Part shown: positions 54,594 to 62,713 of the stretch, in pieces
Position numbering within the stretch: the stretch's first letter is position 1
Layout of the letters: every line of letters begins with the position of its first letter
The notes under the pieces: generated by a model
Told to the model about the DNA's origin: nothing
Seen by the model: the letters and a program-made list of their open reading frames with translations, nothing else
Database searches by the model: none
Program-made: the position numbers and the translations under genes
NCBI GenBank assembly: GCA_030425395.1
Contig: JAUIAS010000001.1
Span: forward strand, 1-64,000
Direction of reading: 5' to 3'
DNA length: 64,000 nt
Source of the DNA: Alphaproteobacteria bacterium
GTDB lineage: Bacteria; Pseudomonadota; Alphaproteobacteria; Rhodobacterales; Rhodobacteraceae

Positions 54594-55070
54594 CTAGCGG
54601 TTTTCCTTAAGCAGACGTTGCTTTTGACGTGACCAATCGCGTTTCGCCTGCGTTTCGCGTTTGTCTACGTTCTTCTTGCCCTTGGCGATGCCAATCTTGA
54701 TCTTCGCCTTGCCACGATGATTAAAGTAAAGAACCAACGGCACCAACGTCATTCCCTTGCGCTGGGTGGCGTTCCAAAGATCGGCCAGCTCCTTGCGGGA
54801 CACCAGCAACTTGCGGCGGCGGCGTTCTTCGTGACGGAAGCTCTTGGCTTGCTCATATGGCGCGACATAGCTGTTGGTGAGCCACAATTCGCCGTTATCC
54901 ACGGAGGCATAGCTTTCCGCAATATTCGCGCCCCCGGCACGCAGGGATTTGACCTCGGAACCTTCAAGGATAATACCGCACTCGATATCCCGCTCGATCG
55001 CATAATCGAAACGCGCACGCCGATTTTCGGCGACAACCTTGTAGTTTGGGTCTGTCTTTTGCTGGGCCAT
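54594..55070 (-). CDS. smpB: tmRNA-binding protein SmpB
   Basis: 158 residues from the ATG at 55070; 16 more residues are possible upstream but lack similarity. The fold is clear: [51 protein letters not shown] and the C-terminal basic tail [26 protein letters not shown]. It delivers tmRNA to stalled ribosomes. No ssrA gene lies in the window. It is a single gene between sseA and the Pit transporter. Confidence 0.94.
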   Translation of the reverse strand: MAQQKTDPNYKVVAENRRARFDYAIERDIECGIILEGSEVKSLRAGGANIAESYASVDNGELWLTNSYVAPYEQAKSFRHEERRRRKLLVSRKELADLWNATQRKGMTLVPLVLYFNHRGKAKIKIGIAKGKKNVDKRETQAKRDWSRQKQRLLKENR

Positions 55071-55160
55071 GGTCGGCAGATGTAGTCGCGCACAGGGACC
55101 GGCGCAAGGCCACATCACGCAGCCACGTGCCGCGATTTGCCCCGCCGATCAGAGAGAGGA

Positions 55161-56630
55161 TCAGAAGGCGGTGTGCAGAATTCCGAAGACGATTGCCGAC
55201 AAAAGAGCGGCCGCAGGCACAGTAATGACCCAAGCCGCGACGATGGTAAGGAAATGAGACCGGCGGACGAGCTTTCGGCGGCGGCGTTCTTGGGAGGCCA
55301 TCACAAGATTGGCAGGACGGTTAAGGCGCAACCGGCGTTCCGAATACCATTCGCGGAAGAACCCGACGCCAAACACAGCCCCAACCGCAATGTGGGTTGA
55401 GGACACGGGCAAGCCCAGCCAGCTTGCCACAATCACGGTGATCGCCGCGGACAAGGCGACGCAGTAAGCCCGCATTGGGTTCAGCTTGGTTATCTGGCTG
55501 CCGACCATGCGGATCAGCTTTGGCCCGAACAGAACAAGCCCGAAGGAAATTCCAAAAGCCCCGATCACCATGACCCATGTCGGGATGGCGACCTTGCCTT
55601 CAAAGCCCCCCACCTCGGTCGCGTGAACGATCGCGGCAAGCGGTCCCACCGCGTTGGCCACGTCATTGGCACCATGAGCAAAAGACAGCAGCGCTGCCGA
55701 AAACACCAGCGGCAGGGAAAACAGGACTTTCAGCGACTTGTTTCGATTCTCAAGGCCTTCGGACTGGCGGTGAATCATTGGCCGCGTAACAGCATAGGTA
55801 ACCACGCCAACGATCACACCGATGAACAAGGCGGTGCCGATGTCGATCTTGACGATTCGCTTGAGCCCCTTCATCGCCAGATAGGCAGCAAAGGCCGTGG
55901 CCATGACCGCCACCAGAACCGGAACCCAACGGCGCGCCGCAGCGATCTTGTCTTCCTGATAAATGATATAGGTCTTGATAAACAGCAGCACCGCCGCAGC
56001 GATCAGCCCCCCGAGCAACGGCGAGATCACCCAGCTTGCCGCGATTGCGGACATCGTTGGCCAGTTCACGGCCCCGAAGCCCGCCGAAGCAATGCCCGCC
56101 CCCATGACGCCGCCAACCACGGAATGCGTGGTGGACACAGGTGCCCCGATCCAGGTGGCAAGGTTTACCCAAAGCGCCGACGAAATCAGCGCCGCCATCA
56201 TGGCCCAGATAAACACCCGTGTTTCAGCGACGCTTTCAGGATTGATGATGCCCTTGGAGATGGTCGAAACCACATCGCCGCCCGCCAAAAGAGCGCCTGC
56301 GCTTTCACAAATCGCGGCAATGGCAATCGCTCCGCCCATGGTCAGCGCGTTCGCGCCCACCGCAGGCCCCATGTTGTTGGCAACATCATTCGCACCGATG
56401 TTTATCGCCATATACGCCCCGACAATTGCCGCAGCGATTACCACATAGGGCGAAGAAGCACCTGTCAGGAACAGCGCGGCCCCCAGACCGGCGACGACCA
56501 TAAAGGCCAACGCAACCCCAAGCCCGACCATCGGACGCGCTACGATCTGGTTGGCATATTCTACGCTTGAAATGCGCCCGAGGTCGCGATCAAGCGTTGT
56601 CCAGCGCCCGCTAGTGGTCTTTTTTGTCAT
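55161..56630 (-). CDS. Inorganic phosphate transporter, PiT family
   Basis: 489 residues with about 10-12 membrane helices. The PiT signatures are GANDVANNMGPAVGANALT near the N-terminus and GANDVANAVGPLAAIV in the second half. The intervening segments include WIGAPVSTTHSVVGGVMGAG and WLGLPVSSTHIAVGAVFGVG. It should take up metal phosphate with protons (or Na+) at low affinity. No phoU or other regulator is adjacent. A palindrome TGTAGT-N8-ACTACA at 56704-56723 lies upstream of the start. Confidence 0.93.
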   Translation of the reverse strand: MTKKTTSGRWTTLDRDLGRISSVEYANQIVARPMVGLGVALAFMVVAGLGAALFLTGASSPYVVIAAAIVGAYMAINIGANDVANNMGPAVGANALTMGGAIAIAAICESAGALLAGGDVVSTISKGIINPESVAETRVFIWAMMAALISSALWVNLATWIGAPVSTTHSVVGGVMGAGIASAGFGAVNWPTMSAIAASWVISPLLGGLIAAAVLLFIKTYIIYQEDKIAAARRWVPVLVAVMATAFAAYLAMKGLKRIVKIDIGTALFIGVIVGVVTYAVTRPMIHRQSEGLENRNKSLKVLFSLPLVFSAALLSFAHGANDVANAVGPLAAIVHATEVGGFEGKVAIPTWVMVIGAFGISFGLVLFGPKLIRMVGSQITKLNPMRAYCVALSAAITVIVASWLGLPVSSTHIAVGAVFGVGFFREWYSERRLRLNRPANLVMASQERRRRKLVRRSHFLTIVAAWVITVPAAALLSAIVFGILHTAF

Positions 56631-56703
56631 AGGTTCGCCCGCGTCTCTGCATGATCGGAGAGTTTCGCACGCCTTAAGGCCTTAGGGCTTTACGTTCAAC
56701 GAG

Positions 56704-56723
56704 TGTAGTTCGTTCAGACTACA
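56704..56723. promoter_or_regulatory. Inverted repeat between Pit and Nudix genes
   Basis: TGTAGT and ACTACA with an 8-base spacer, just upstream of the phosphate-transporter gene and just after the Nudix stop codon. It does not look like a Pho box. It could be an operator or a weak hairpin. Confidence 0.4.
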
Positions 56724-56735
56724 TTCATTGTGCAA

Positions 56736-57206
56736 TTAGGCGTGAGTGTTGCCGAATTCCGTTACTACGCGTGCCACTTCCGCGTCCGCCAGCATGGTCG
56801 CCGCATCTTTTGGAGTGACCCATTCGCGGCTGCGCTGCCCGGCTTCGGGATAGTCATCGCCCAGTTTGCCAACGGCGATATCATAGATGTCCAGCTGGCA
56901 AGGAACCACCGCACCACTGTCAAAACGCTTGGTCGTATCAATGCTGGCAAAGGGCTTGCGGCGCGGTTCACCCGATTTCACACCGGCTTCTTCCCACGCT
57001 TCACGCAGCGCCGTATCCGGTGCATCCAACCCCATGATTGGCCAACCCTTTGGGAGAATCCAGTTCCCGGAAGATGACGTGATCAGCAAAACTTCCAGAT
57101 CTTTCCCGGTCCCGCGATGACACAGCGCCGCGACCTGAAACAGGGGCGGACGTTTGAAAATCGGGGATAGAATTTCCGCCCATGCGGACCGGAGAAAAGA
57201 AGTCAT
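56736..57206 (-). CDS. Nudix hydrolase
   Basis: 156 residues. The Nudix box begins GWPIMGLDAPDTALREAWEEAGV, matching GX5EX7REUXEEXGU with Asp in place of the first Glu in some alignments. LPKGWP precedes it. The text NWILPKGWP, DIYDIAVGKLGDDYPEAGQRSREWV resembles diphosphoinositol polyphosphate or NTP-hydrolysing forms common in roseobacters. The substrate is unknown. The gap to the Pit gene is about 105 bases. Confidence 0.85.
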   Translation of the reverse strand: MTSFLRSAWAEILSPIFKRPPLFQVAALCHRGTGKDLEVLLITSSSGNWILPKGWPIMGLDAPDTALREAWEEAGVKSGEPRRKPFASIDTTKRFDSGAVVPCQLDIYDIAVGKLGDDYPEAGQRSREWVTPKDAATMLADAEVARVVTEFGNTHA

Positions 57207-57271
57207 GCCTGCTCACTCAATTATGTACTTTTGATTAATGTATTGTATCCCGGAGAAAATTTCAAATCGCG

Positions 57272-58090
57272 TCAGTCGCCCAGCTTGGCATGGACCTCAT
57301 CAAGGTCGATCTCACCAACCGGCATCTTGTTGGCGGGGTTTTCAAAGTCGTATTTGAACAGCTCGAAATCCCGATGATAGATTTCATAAACAAGATGCAT
57401 CGACAGATCGTCGAAATACTCTTCGACCGGATGCGCCCGCTTGGGCCCGTGTCCTTCGCTTTCGTTGAACCGGGGGATCGTCTCAAGATCGACGGGATGC
57501 GGCGTGTCGATCTTTGACAGAACCTTGCCCATGCCGTCATTGAACGCCTCGGTCCAGAAAATCTCGTCGTAGCGCCCGCCATTGGTGATAAAGGTCGATA
57601 CATGTCCAGACATCGCCGACCAGTGGATATCCGGATCCATGGGCCGTCTCCAGCGAATGGTGTCACGCGCGAACAGGAGAAACCGCCGAAACGAAGCGAT
57701 CTGATCGAATTCCTGTTTGCCGTCTTCGCCGCCGACCTCGATTCCGTATTTCTGCACAAGCAACGGCACCAAATTGCCCCGGTACCGGCGGCCATTCCTC
57801 TGAATGCCACAAATCTTGTCAAAAAAGGATGAAAGGATGCGCGCGTAAGGGTTACGCACGCAGGTAAAGGAAAACACGTCCCTCGACTGCGCCGCCCGCG
57901 TGATCGGTCCCTGACTTTCCTCTTGCGCCCATTTGTGCAATCCCGCCTTTGAATCATGGATATCACCGTCAAAGAAGACGCCATGATCCGAGTAATAGAG
58001 GATCTGTCCAATGGTCGAGCAGGCACATTTCGGCACCACCCGATAGATCACACTTTCGCTTTCCGTCATCCAAGTGCCGGGAAATCCCAT
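57272..58090 (-). CDS. Sulfotransferase family 2 protein
   Basis: 272 residues. The opening VIYRVVPKCACSTIGQILYYSDHG carries the PAPS 5'-phosphosulfate loop (PKCACST). VFSFTCVRNPYARILSSFFDKI is the 3'-phosphate region (RNPYxR and Ser). The family transfers sulfate from PAPS to carbohydrates. The gene is divergent from a GT14-like glycosyltransferase, so a sulfated surface glycan is a reasonable joint product (inferred). It may start at MTESES (58069) instead of 58090. An AT-rich gap with -10-like TATTAT/TATAAA text separates the two genes. Confidence 0.87.
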   Translation of the reverse strand: MGFPGTWMTESESVIYRVVPKCACSTIGQILYYSDHGVFFDGDIHDSKAGLHKWAQEESQGPITRAAQSRDVFSFTCVRNPYARILSSFFDKICGIQRNGRRYRGNLVPLLVQKYGIEVGGEDGKQEFDQIASFRRFLLFARDTIRWRRPMDPDIHWSAMSGHVSTFITNGGRYDEIFWTEAFNDGMGKVLSKIDTPHPVDLETIPRFNESEGHGPKRAHPVEEYFDDLSMHLVYEIYHRDFELFKYDFENPANKMPVGEIDLDEVHAKLGD

Positions 58091-58175
58091 GCCTTTTGCC
58101 CCCTGTCGTCACGTTTCCCGTGATTTTCAAAGACTGCTCTCTATTATAAAAAGCAAAGAAACGTGGTTTATTCAA

Positions 58176-58208
58176 TCTGTGTTCGTCTTTATCACAGAGA
58201 AACACAGA
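58176..58208. repeat. Inverted repeat upstream of the glycosyltransferase gene
   Basis: TCTGTGTT and AACACAGA are separated by 17 bases, with an extra CACAGA inside. The region is AT-rich and lies between the likely promoters of the divergent sulfotransferase and glycosyltransferase genes. It may form a leader hairpin or bind a regulator. Confidence 0.4.
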
Positions 58209-58230
58209 CGCTACGACGAATAGTTCCGAG

Positions 58231-59412
58231 GTGAGCATGGCAAGAATCGCGTACATCCTGTTGTGTCACAAGGATCCCGACGCGATCATTAAGCAGGCCC
58301 AAAGGCTGACTGCTGTCGGCGACTACATGTCCATCCATTTTGACGCACGCGCCAAACCGTCGGATTTCGCCCGGATCAAAGAGACGCTCAAGGATAACCC
58401 GCACGTAACCTTTGCGCGTAAGCGCATTAAATGCGGCTGGGGGGAATGGTCCCTGGTGCAAGCCACCCTGAACGCCATTGAAGCGGCCGTGGACAGTTTC
58501 CCAAAGGCGACGCATTTTTACATGCTCTCCGGTGATTGCATGGCAATCAAGACAGCCGAATACGCGCATGCCTTTCTGGACCGCAATGACAAGGACTATG
58601 TCGAAAGCTTTGATTTCTTCGAAAGCGACTGGATCAAGACGGGCATCAAGGAAGAGCGATTGATTTATCGCCACTTCTTTAACGAACGCCAGAACAAGAA
58701 GTTGTTCTACACGGCGTTCAACCTGCAAAAACGCTTTGGGCTGGAACGCAAGATACCGGACGACATTCAGGTTCAGATCGGGTCGCAATGGTGGTGTCTA
58801 CGCCGACGCACGATTGAATGGATTTTGGACTTTACCCGACAGCGCCCTGATGTGATGCGCTTCTTTCGCACCACATGGATACCGGACGAAACGTTCTTTC
58901 AGACCCTTGTGCGCCATCTGGTGCCGAAAGACGAAATCGAATGCCGGACCCTGACGTTTCTGATGTTTTCGGACTATGGGATGCCAGTGACCTTTTACAA
59001 CGATCACTTTGATCTGTTGTTGACTCAGGATTTTCTGTTCGCCCGCAAGATCAGCCCGGAAGCGATTGAACTGAAGAACCGGCTCGGGCGGCTTTACGCT
59101 GCGCGCGGCGTGCCCTTCCAGATTTCCAACGAAGGGCGCAGCCTTTTCAAGTTCCTTACAGGGCGGGGCCGGATCGGACGTCGGTTTGGCATGCGCTTCT
59201 GGGAAGCCGAAAGCTCGCTTGGTCGGGACCGAGAGCTGTTGATCGTCGCCTGTAAGAAATGGCACGTGGCCAAGCGGCTTCTAAGCGGTATCCGCAAGGT
59301 CACCAACATCCCTGCCATCGAATACGTTTTCAACGAAGAGAGCACCGAACTCCCCGATCTGGGGGGATTCAGGCCTCTTTGTGGAAGCGAACGCGACACC
59401 GGCGCGCGCTGA
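58231..59412 (+). CDS. GT14-like beta-1,6-N-acetylglucosaminyltransferase (frame changes at 59361-59367)
   Basis: 393 residues in this frame, beginning MARIAYILLCHKDPDAIIKQA after GAGGTGA. The N-terminal part is a GT14 (core-2/I-branching type) catalytic domain. Typical text includes SIHFDARA, HFYMLSGDCMAIK, GSQWWCLRRRTIEWILDFTRQRPDVMRFFRTTWIPDETFFQTLV, and YNDHFDLLL. The full family protein in roseobacters continues to about 527 residues. Here the frame ends at TGA 59410-59412 after a shifted tail GFRPLCGSERDTGAR. A G6 tract at 59361-59366 makes the heptamer GGGGGGA in exact X XXY YYZ phase. A -1 move there joins LGG to IQASLWKRTRHRRALMRMLFEYY in the next frame. This is a one-base loss, a programmed shift or a phase-variable tract. 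Confidence 0.85.
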   Translation: MSMARIAYILLCHKDPDAIIKQAQRLTAVGDYMSIHFDARAKPSDFARIKETLKDNPHVTFARKRIKCGWGEWSLVQATLNAIEAAVDSFPKATHFYMLSGDCMAIKTAEYAHAFLDRNDKDYVESFDFFESDWIKTGIKEERLIYRHFFNERQNKKLFYTAFNLQKRFGLERKIPDDIQVQIGSQWWCLRRRTIEWILDFTRQRPDVMRFFRTTWIPDETFFQTLVRHLVPKDEIECRTLTFLMFSDYGMPVTFYNDHFDLLLTQDFLFARKISPEAIELKNRLGRLYAARGVPFQISNEGRSLFKFLTGRGRIGRRFGMRFWEAESSLGRDRELLIVACKKWHVAKRLLSGIRKVTNIPAIEYVFNEESTELPDLGGFRPLCGSERDTGAR

Positions 59413-59813
59413 TGCGCATGTTGTTTGAATACTACGAGACAGACCGCCTGATCGTATGCATGGACCCGTCCAATGTCGAACTGATGGAGGATTTCTTTTC
59501 GGACCGGTCCAAGACCAAGCTTCTTGAGATAGAATGCAGTTTCTCGGATGAATACCTGATCGGCCACGCCAAACGCGTGGGTCTGGCCGGCGAACGCACA
59601 ACGCAGGCAACGCTGAACCGGCTTCTGCCCACGATCCGCAACGATATGGCCCACGAGAGCGATCTGATACGGGACGCCAACTTTGAACCGCATTACCGCT
59701 TTCAGGAATGGAACGAGCCGCAGGAAAACGCCGAGCGCCTTAGTGCATTTCTCGACATTCCTGCCGACCGGGCGCTTCAAGTGGCAGAAACCGAATACCT
59801 GTTTGCCGACTGA
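59412..59813 (+). CDS. C-terminal part of the GT14-like gene in the -1 frame
   Basis: 133 residues from the ATG at 59412, which overlaps the TGA of the upstream frame (TGATG). It reads MRMLFEYYETDRLIVCMDPSNVELMEDFF and ends in PADRALQVAETEYLFAD. In related full-length proteins this segment continues directly from the catalytic part, and the same frame is open back past 59361. It may be made by frameshifting or by coupled reinitiation, or it may be a dead remnant. It converges on a DUF1523-type gene 6 bases away. Confidence 0.72.
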   Translation: MRMLFEYYETDRLIVCMDPSNVELMEDFFSDRSKTKLLEIECSFSDEYLIGHAKRVGLAGERTTQATLNRLLPTIRNDMAHESDLIRDANFEPHYRFQEWNEPQENAERLSAFLDIPADRALQVAETEYLFAD

Positions 59814-59819
59814 CCGCGC

Positions 59820-60461
59820 TTAGCGACCGCGCAAGTTACTTATGAAACGGCCAATCCGGCTGCGCTTCTCTTCCACCGCATCACCGGCTGCTTCCCAACT
59901 GTCACCGATATCTTCAAATACAGGGTCCAGCCGCGCTCTGCGAAAACGCACCCATCGCACCCAGACCGCATATACCAGCGCCGCAAGAACCGTGAGAAAA
60001 ACGATGTTGAACCAAGGTATCAACCGGACATCCGGTCCGGCCACGGGATAAACAGAAACCGCGTTCGGATAGATGCTCAAAAACTCGTTCCGCCAGCCAT
60101 AATGGCGAACAACCGCCCATTGTGGATCGGATTTGGTTGATACCATGTCACGGGCTTCGGCCTGCAGGTTTGCGCTGTCCAGCTTGAAATAGGGCGGCCA
60201 GCCCCACCCGGTGTCTTCGTTGCGAAACACCATCGGCGCATCGTTCGGCAGGAAGGTTTCGATGAAACGGACATCGCGGCTGGTGCGGGTGGCTGCGCCC
60301 GTATCAGGTTGTGCCCAGAAGATCGAGTTTTCGCCGAAGTCGATGCGCTGGACTTCGGTATTGACTATCCGCACGACATCCCGCTGTGGAAGGGTATAGT
60401 GAAGAAATGCCGCCACAAAGGCCAGAATGGTCAGCCGCACACCCCATTTTACATAGAACAT
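59820..60461 (-). CDS. DUF1523-family membrane protein
   Basis: 213 residues from the ATG at 60461; AGGGG lies 6 bases upstream, which favours it over the ATG at 60476. Two membrane helices lie at about 8-26 and 149-169. The large loop between them contains RIVNTEVQRIDFGENSIFWAQPDTG and PYFKLDSANLQAEARDMVS, which I recognise as the DUF1523 pattern. The cytoplasmic tail is basic. The function of the family is unknown. The gene follows a small membrane-protein gene on the same strand with overlap of untranslated and coding parts. Confidence 0.75.
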   Translation of the reverse strand: MFYVKWGVRLTILAFVAAFLHYTLPQRDVVRIVNTEVQRIDFGENSIFWAQPDTGAATRTSRDVRFIETFLPNDAPMVFRNEDTGWGWPPYFKLDSANLQAEARDMVSTKSDPQWAVVRHYGWRNEFLSIYPNAVSVYPVAGPDVRLIPWFNIVFLTVLAALVYAVWVRWVRFRRARLDPVFEDIGDSWEAAGDAVEEKRSRIGRFISNLRGR

Positions 60462-60472
60462 ACCGTTCCCCT

Positions 60473-60739
60473 TCACATGAAGTTGGTGACGTAAACCAGA
60501 ACCATGACCAGCGCCAGAGGCACGACATAAATTCCATACAGCATTCGCCGGCGTAACGAAGCCTCATAGGCCTCCATGCCACGCGCAACAAAGGCTGCTT
60601 GGTCCCGATCAACCTCCTGCGCGGCCCATTCCTCGGCAAGACGCGCGCGCCTTTGGGCGCGTGCAAAAGCCAGAACGCAAAGATAGACAATCGTCTGTGC
60701 GATCAGGATGACCACCAGAAATCTCAGCAACACAATCAT
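60473..60739 (-). CDS. Small two-helix membrane protein
   Basis: 88 residues from the ATG at 60739 (a preceding ATG at 60742 is also possible, AAGGGGG lies just upstream). Helices lie at about 4-25 and 68-87, joined by a charged segment RAQRRARLAEEWAAQEVDRDQAAFVARGMEAY. I recognise no named family. Its last bases contain the ribosome site of the DUF1523 gene, so the two are likely translated together. Confidence 0.68.
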   Translation of the reverse strand: MIVLLRFLVVILIAQTIVYLCVLAFARAQRRARLAEEWAAQEVDRDQAAFVARGMEAYEASLRRRMLYGIYVVPLALVMVLVYVTNFM

Positions 60740-60878
60740 CATATCCCCCTTGGTCCAACAGTTTAAACGCCCGGCGGTGCCGGCATCAATCCGGCCCTAT
60801 GCCCGCCATTTCATTTTTTGTTGCCTTCTTGGATGCATGAGGCAACGATTAACCCATTACCAACGAGAGGTTCGAAAG

Positions 60879-61439
60879 ATGAGATTTGCTTTTGCTAGCG
60901 CCGTTTTTATCGCGTTGATGCCGTTTTCGGCGGGCGCGGATGAGATTTCGGATGCACTGGATTCCGCCAAGGCGGCTTATGCCGACGGCGATATTCAATA
61001 CGCCATAGAGGAACTTGATTTTGCCCGGCAGCGCCTTGCTGCGTTGAATACCGATGCGCTTGGTGCGTTTCTTCCTGCAGCCCCATCCGGTTGGACCCGT
61101 GAAGTTGATACCGAAATGGGCGCGGGCTTGGCCATGATGGGCGGGGGCGCAGGGGCCGAGGCCACCTATTACAACCCCAACGACGGGTCGCAATACACCG
61201 TCACGCTAATCGCGGATAACCCGATGATTGCGGGGATTTCCGGCATGATCGGTCAAGCCGCCCTGATGGGAATGAAGGTTGAACGCGTCGGACGGCAGAA
61301 ATTCATGGTCCAGGACAACGAGATGACCGGCCTTATCGCCAACCGGATCATGGTCAAGATCGCAGGTGCCGACGTTGACACGATGAAATCGGTCCTCGAA
61401 GGCATGGACTTTCGGGCGATCGGGAACTTTGGCAACTGA
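60879..61439 (+). CDS. Secreted protein of unknown function
   Basis: 186 residues from the ATG at 60879, with GAGAGG upstream; a longer frame to 60708 is not supported. The signal is MRFAFASAVFIALMPFSAGADE. The mature part begins with an alpha-helical segment (SDALDSAKAAYADGDIQYAIEELDFARQRL) that could be a single TPR-like repeat. Then comes GWTREVDTEMGAGLAMMGGGAGAEATYY and a beta-rich end. I do not recognise the family. It ends before a strong bidirectional hairpin. Confidence 0.7.
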   Translation: MRFAFASAVFIALMPFSAGADEISDALDSAKAAYADGDIQYAIEELDFARQRLAALNTDALGAFLPAAPSGWTREVDTEMGAGLAMMGGGAGAEATYYNPNDGSQYTVTLIADNPMIAGISGMIGQAALMGMKVERVGRQKFMVQDNEMTGLIANRIMVKIAGADVDTMKSVLEGMDFRAIGNFGN

Positions 61440-61445
61440 AAAAGA

Positions 61446-61477
61446 AAGCCCCCGGTTCGCGACCGCTCCGGGGGCTT
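61446..61477. terminator. Terminator between secreted-protein and acyl-CoA ligase genes
   Basis: A 10-bp stem AAGCCCCCGG / CCGGGGGCTT (61446-61455 and 61468-61477). On the minus strand it is followed by TCTTTTTC, serving the ligase unit; on the plus strand by GTTGTC, weaker. Confidence 0.85.
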
Positions 61478-61481
61478 GTTG

Positions 61482-62699
61482 TCAGTCGTAAGTGCGCTGA
61501 TCTTCGATGACCAGACCATCGCGCGGCAAAGCACCCGGCGCGACCACCTCAATGCGCGCCTTGAGCTTGAGGACGTCCATCACCGACGGCAAATAGCTGT
61601 CAGGTGATCCGCCTGTGGCTTCGATTAGCACGGTCATGGTGTCCATTTCGCCATCACGTCCGGCAACCACACGCGCCTTGACGATTTCATCATGCTTGTC
61701 GACCAATTGTGCGACCTGTTCGGGACGCACGAACATTCCCTTGATCTTGGTCGTCTGGTCCGCACGGCCCATCCACCCCTTGATCCGCATGTTGGTCCTG
61801 CCACAGGGGCTGATCCCGTCCATGACTGCGCTCATGTCACCAGTCGCAAACCGGATCAGCGGGTAATCAGGGTTCAACGTGGTCACAACCACTTCGCCAA
61901 CCTCGCCCGGCGCAACCGGTGTGCCGGTCCCCGGCGTGACGATTTCAACGATGACATGTTCATCGACGATCATGCCTTCCATCGCCGGGCTTTCGTAGGC
62001 AATGTTGCCCAAATCCGCCGTCGCATAGGATTGCAGGCACATGATCCCGCGATCAGCATACGCCTGACGCAGGCTGGGGAACAGCGCCCCACCGCCGACC
62101 ACCGCCTTGGTAATACCGAGTTCCACGCCAAGTTCATCCGCCTTGTCGAGAATGACCTTGAGGTAATCCGGCGTGCCCGCATAAGCGGTTGTTCCCACAT
62201 CACGCGCAGCCGTCACCTGCAATTCAGTCTGACCGGTGCCTGCCGGAAGCACCGTAGCCCCAACGGCACGTGCACCGTTTTCAAAAATCATACCCGCGGG
62301 TGTGAGATGATAGCCGAAGCAGTTTTGAACCACATCGCCATCGCCAATCTCTGCCGCGTGCAGGAACCGGCCCATGCGCCACCAATCGTGTTCCATTCCA
62401 CCCGGTTCGTAGATCGGGCCGGGGCTTTGGAAAACATGGGCAAAACCCGTGGCAGGGCGCGTTGTAAATCCACCAAACGGGGCGGATGCGGCCTGAGCCT
62501 TGCCAAGCTCGGCCTTGCGCAGAACAGGCAGATCGGCAAGATCGGCGACGGTTGTCACCTTGGCCGGATCAATATCAGCCAACGAGTCGCCATAACCTAC
62601 GAGACTTTTGGCGCGAGCGATCTGCTCAGGCAAACGTTTCGCGATATCGTCGGCGCGTTGTTGGGCGCTCCGGGTTTCCAAAGCATCAAAATGGGTCAT
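61482..62699 (-). CDS. Phenylacetate-CoA ligase family (AMP-forming)
   Basis: 405 residues from the ATG at 62699; a start at 62726 would overlap livF by 13 bases. The length and C-terminal region VEIVTPGTGTPVAPGEVGEVVVTTLNPDYPLIRFATGDMS with MRIKGWMGRADQTTKIKGMFVRPEQVAQ match PaaK-like ligases. The classical P-loop ([ST]SG-type) is altered: FQSPGPIYEPGG stands where the nucleotide loop lies, so the exact chemistry is uncertain. It probably activates an aromatic or other weak acid to a CoA ester. Downstream of livF by 14 bases, so likely coupled with a Liv-type uptake system. Confidence 0.85.
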   Translation of the reverse strand: MTHFDALETRSAQQRADDIAKRLPEQIARAKSLVGYGDSLADIDPAKVTTVADLADLPVLRKAELGKAQAASAPFGGFTTRPATGFAHVFQSPGPIYEPGGMEHDWWRMGRFLHAAEIGDGDVVQNCFGYHLTPAGMIFENGARAVGATVLPAGTGQTELQVTAARDVGTTAYAGTPDYLKVILDKADELGVELGITKAVVGGGALFPSLRQAYADRGIMCLQSYATADLGNIAYESPAMEGMIVDEHVIVEIVTPGTGTPVAPGEVGEVVVTTLNPDYPLIRFATGDMSAVMDGISPCGRTNMRIKGWMGRADQTTKIKGMFVRPEQVAQLVDKHDEIVKARVVAGRDGEMDTMTVLIEATGGSPDSYLPSVMDVLKLKARIEVVAPGALPRDGLVIEDQRTYD

Positions 62700-62713
62700 T
62701 GCACCGTCCCGCA

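Noticed and set aside
56704..56723. Pho box upstream of the Pit transporter
   Set aside because: The repeat does not match the CTGTCAT direct-repeat pattern; it is a simple inverted repeat.
59367..59412. Strong stimulatory pseudoknot after the G6 heptamer
   Set aside because: Only short GC repeats (GCGC near 59402-59417) are visible, too weak to claim a structure by eye.
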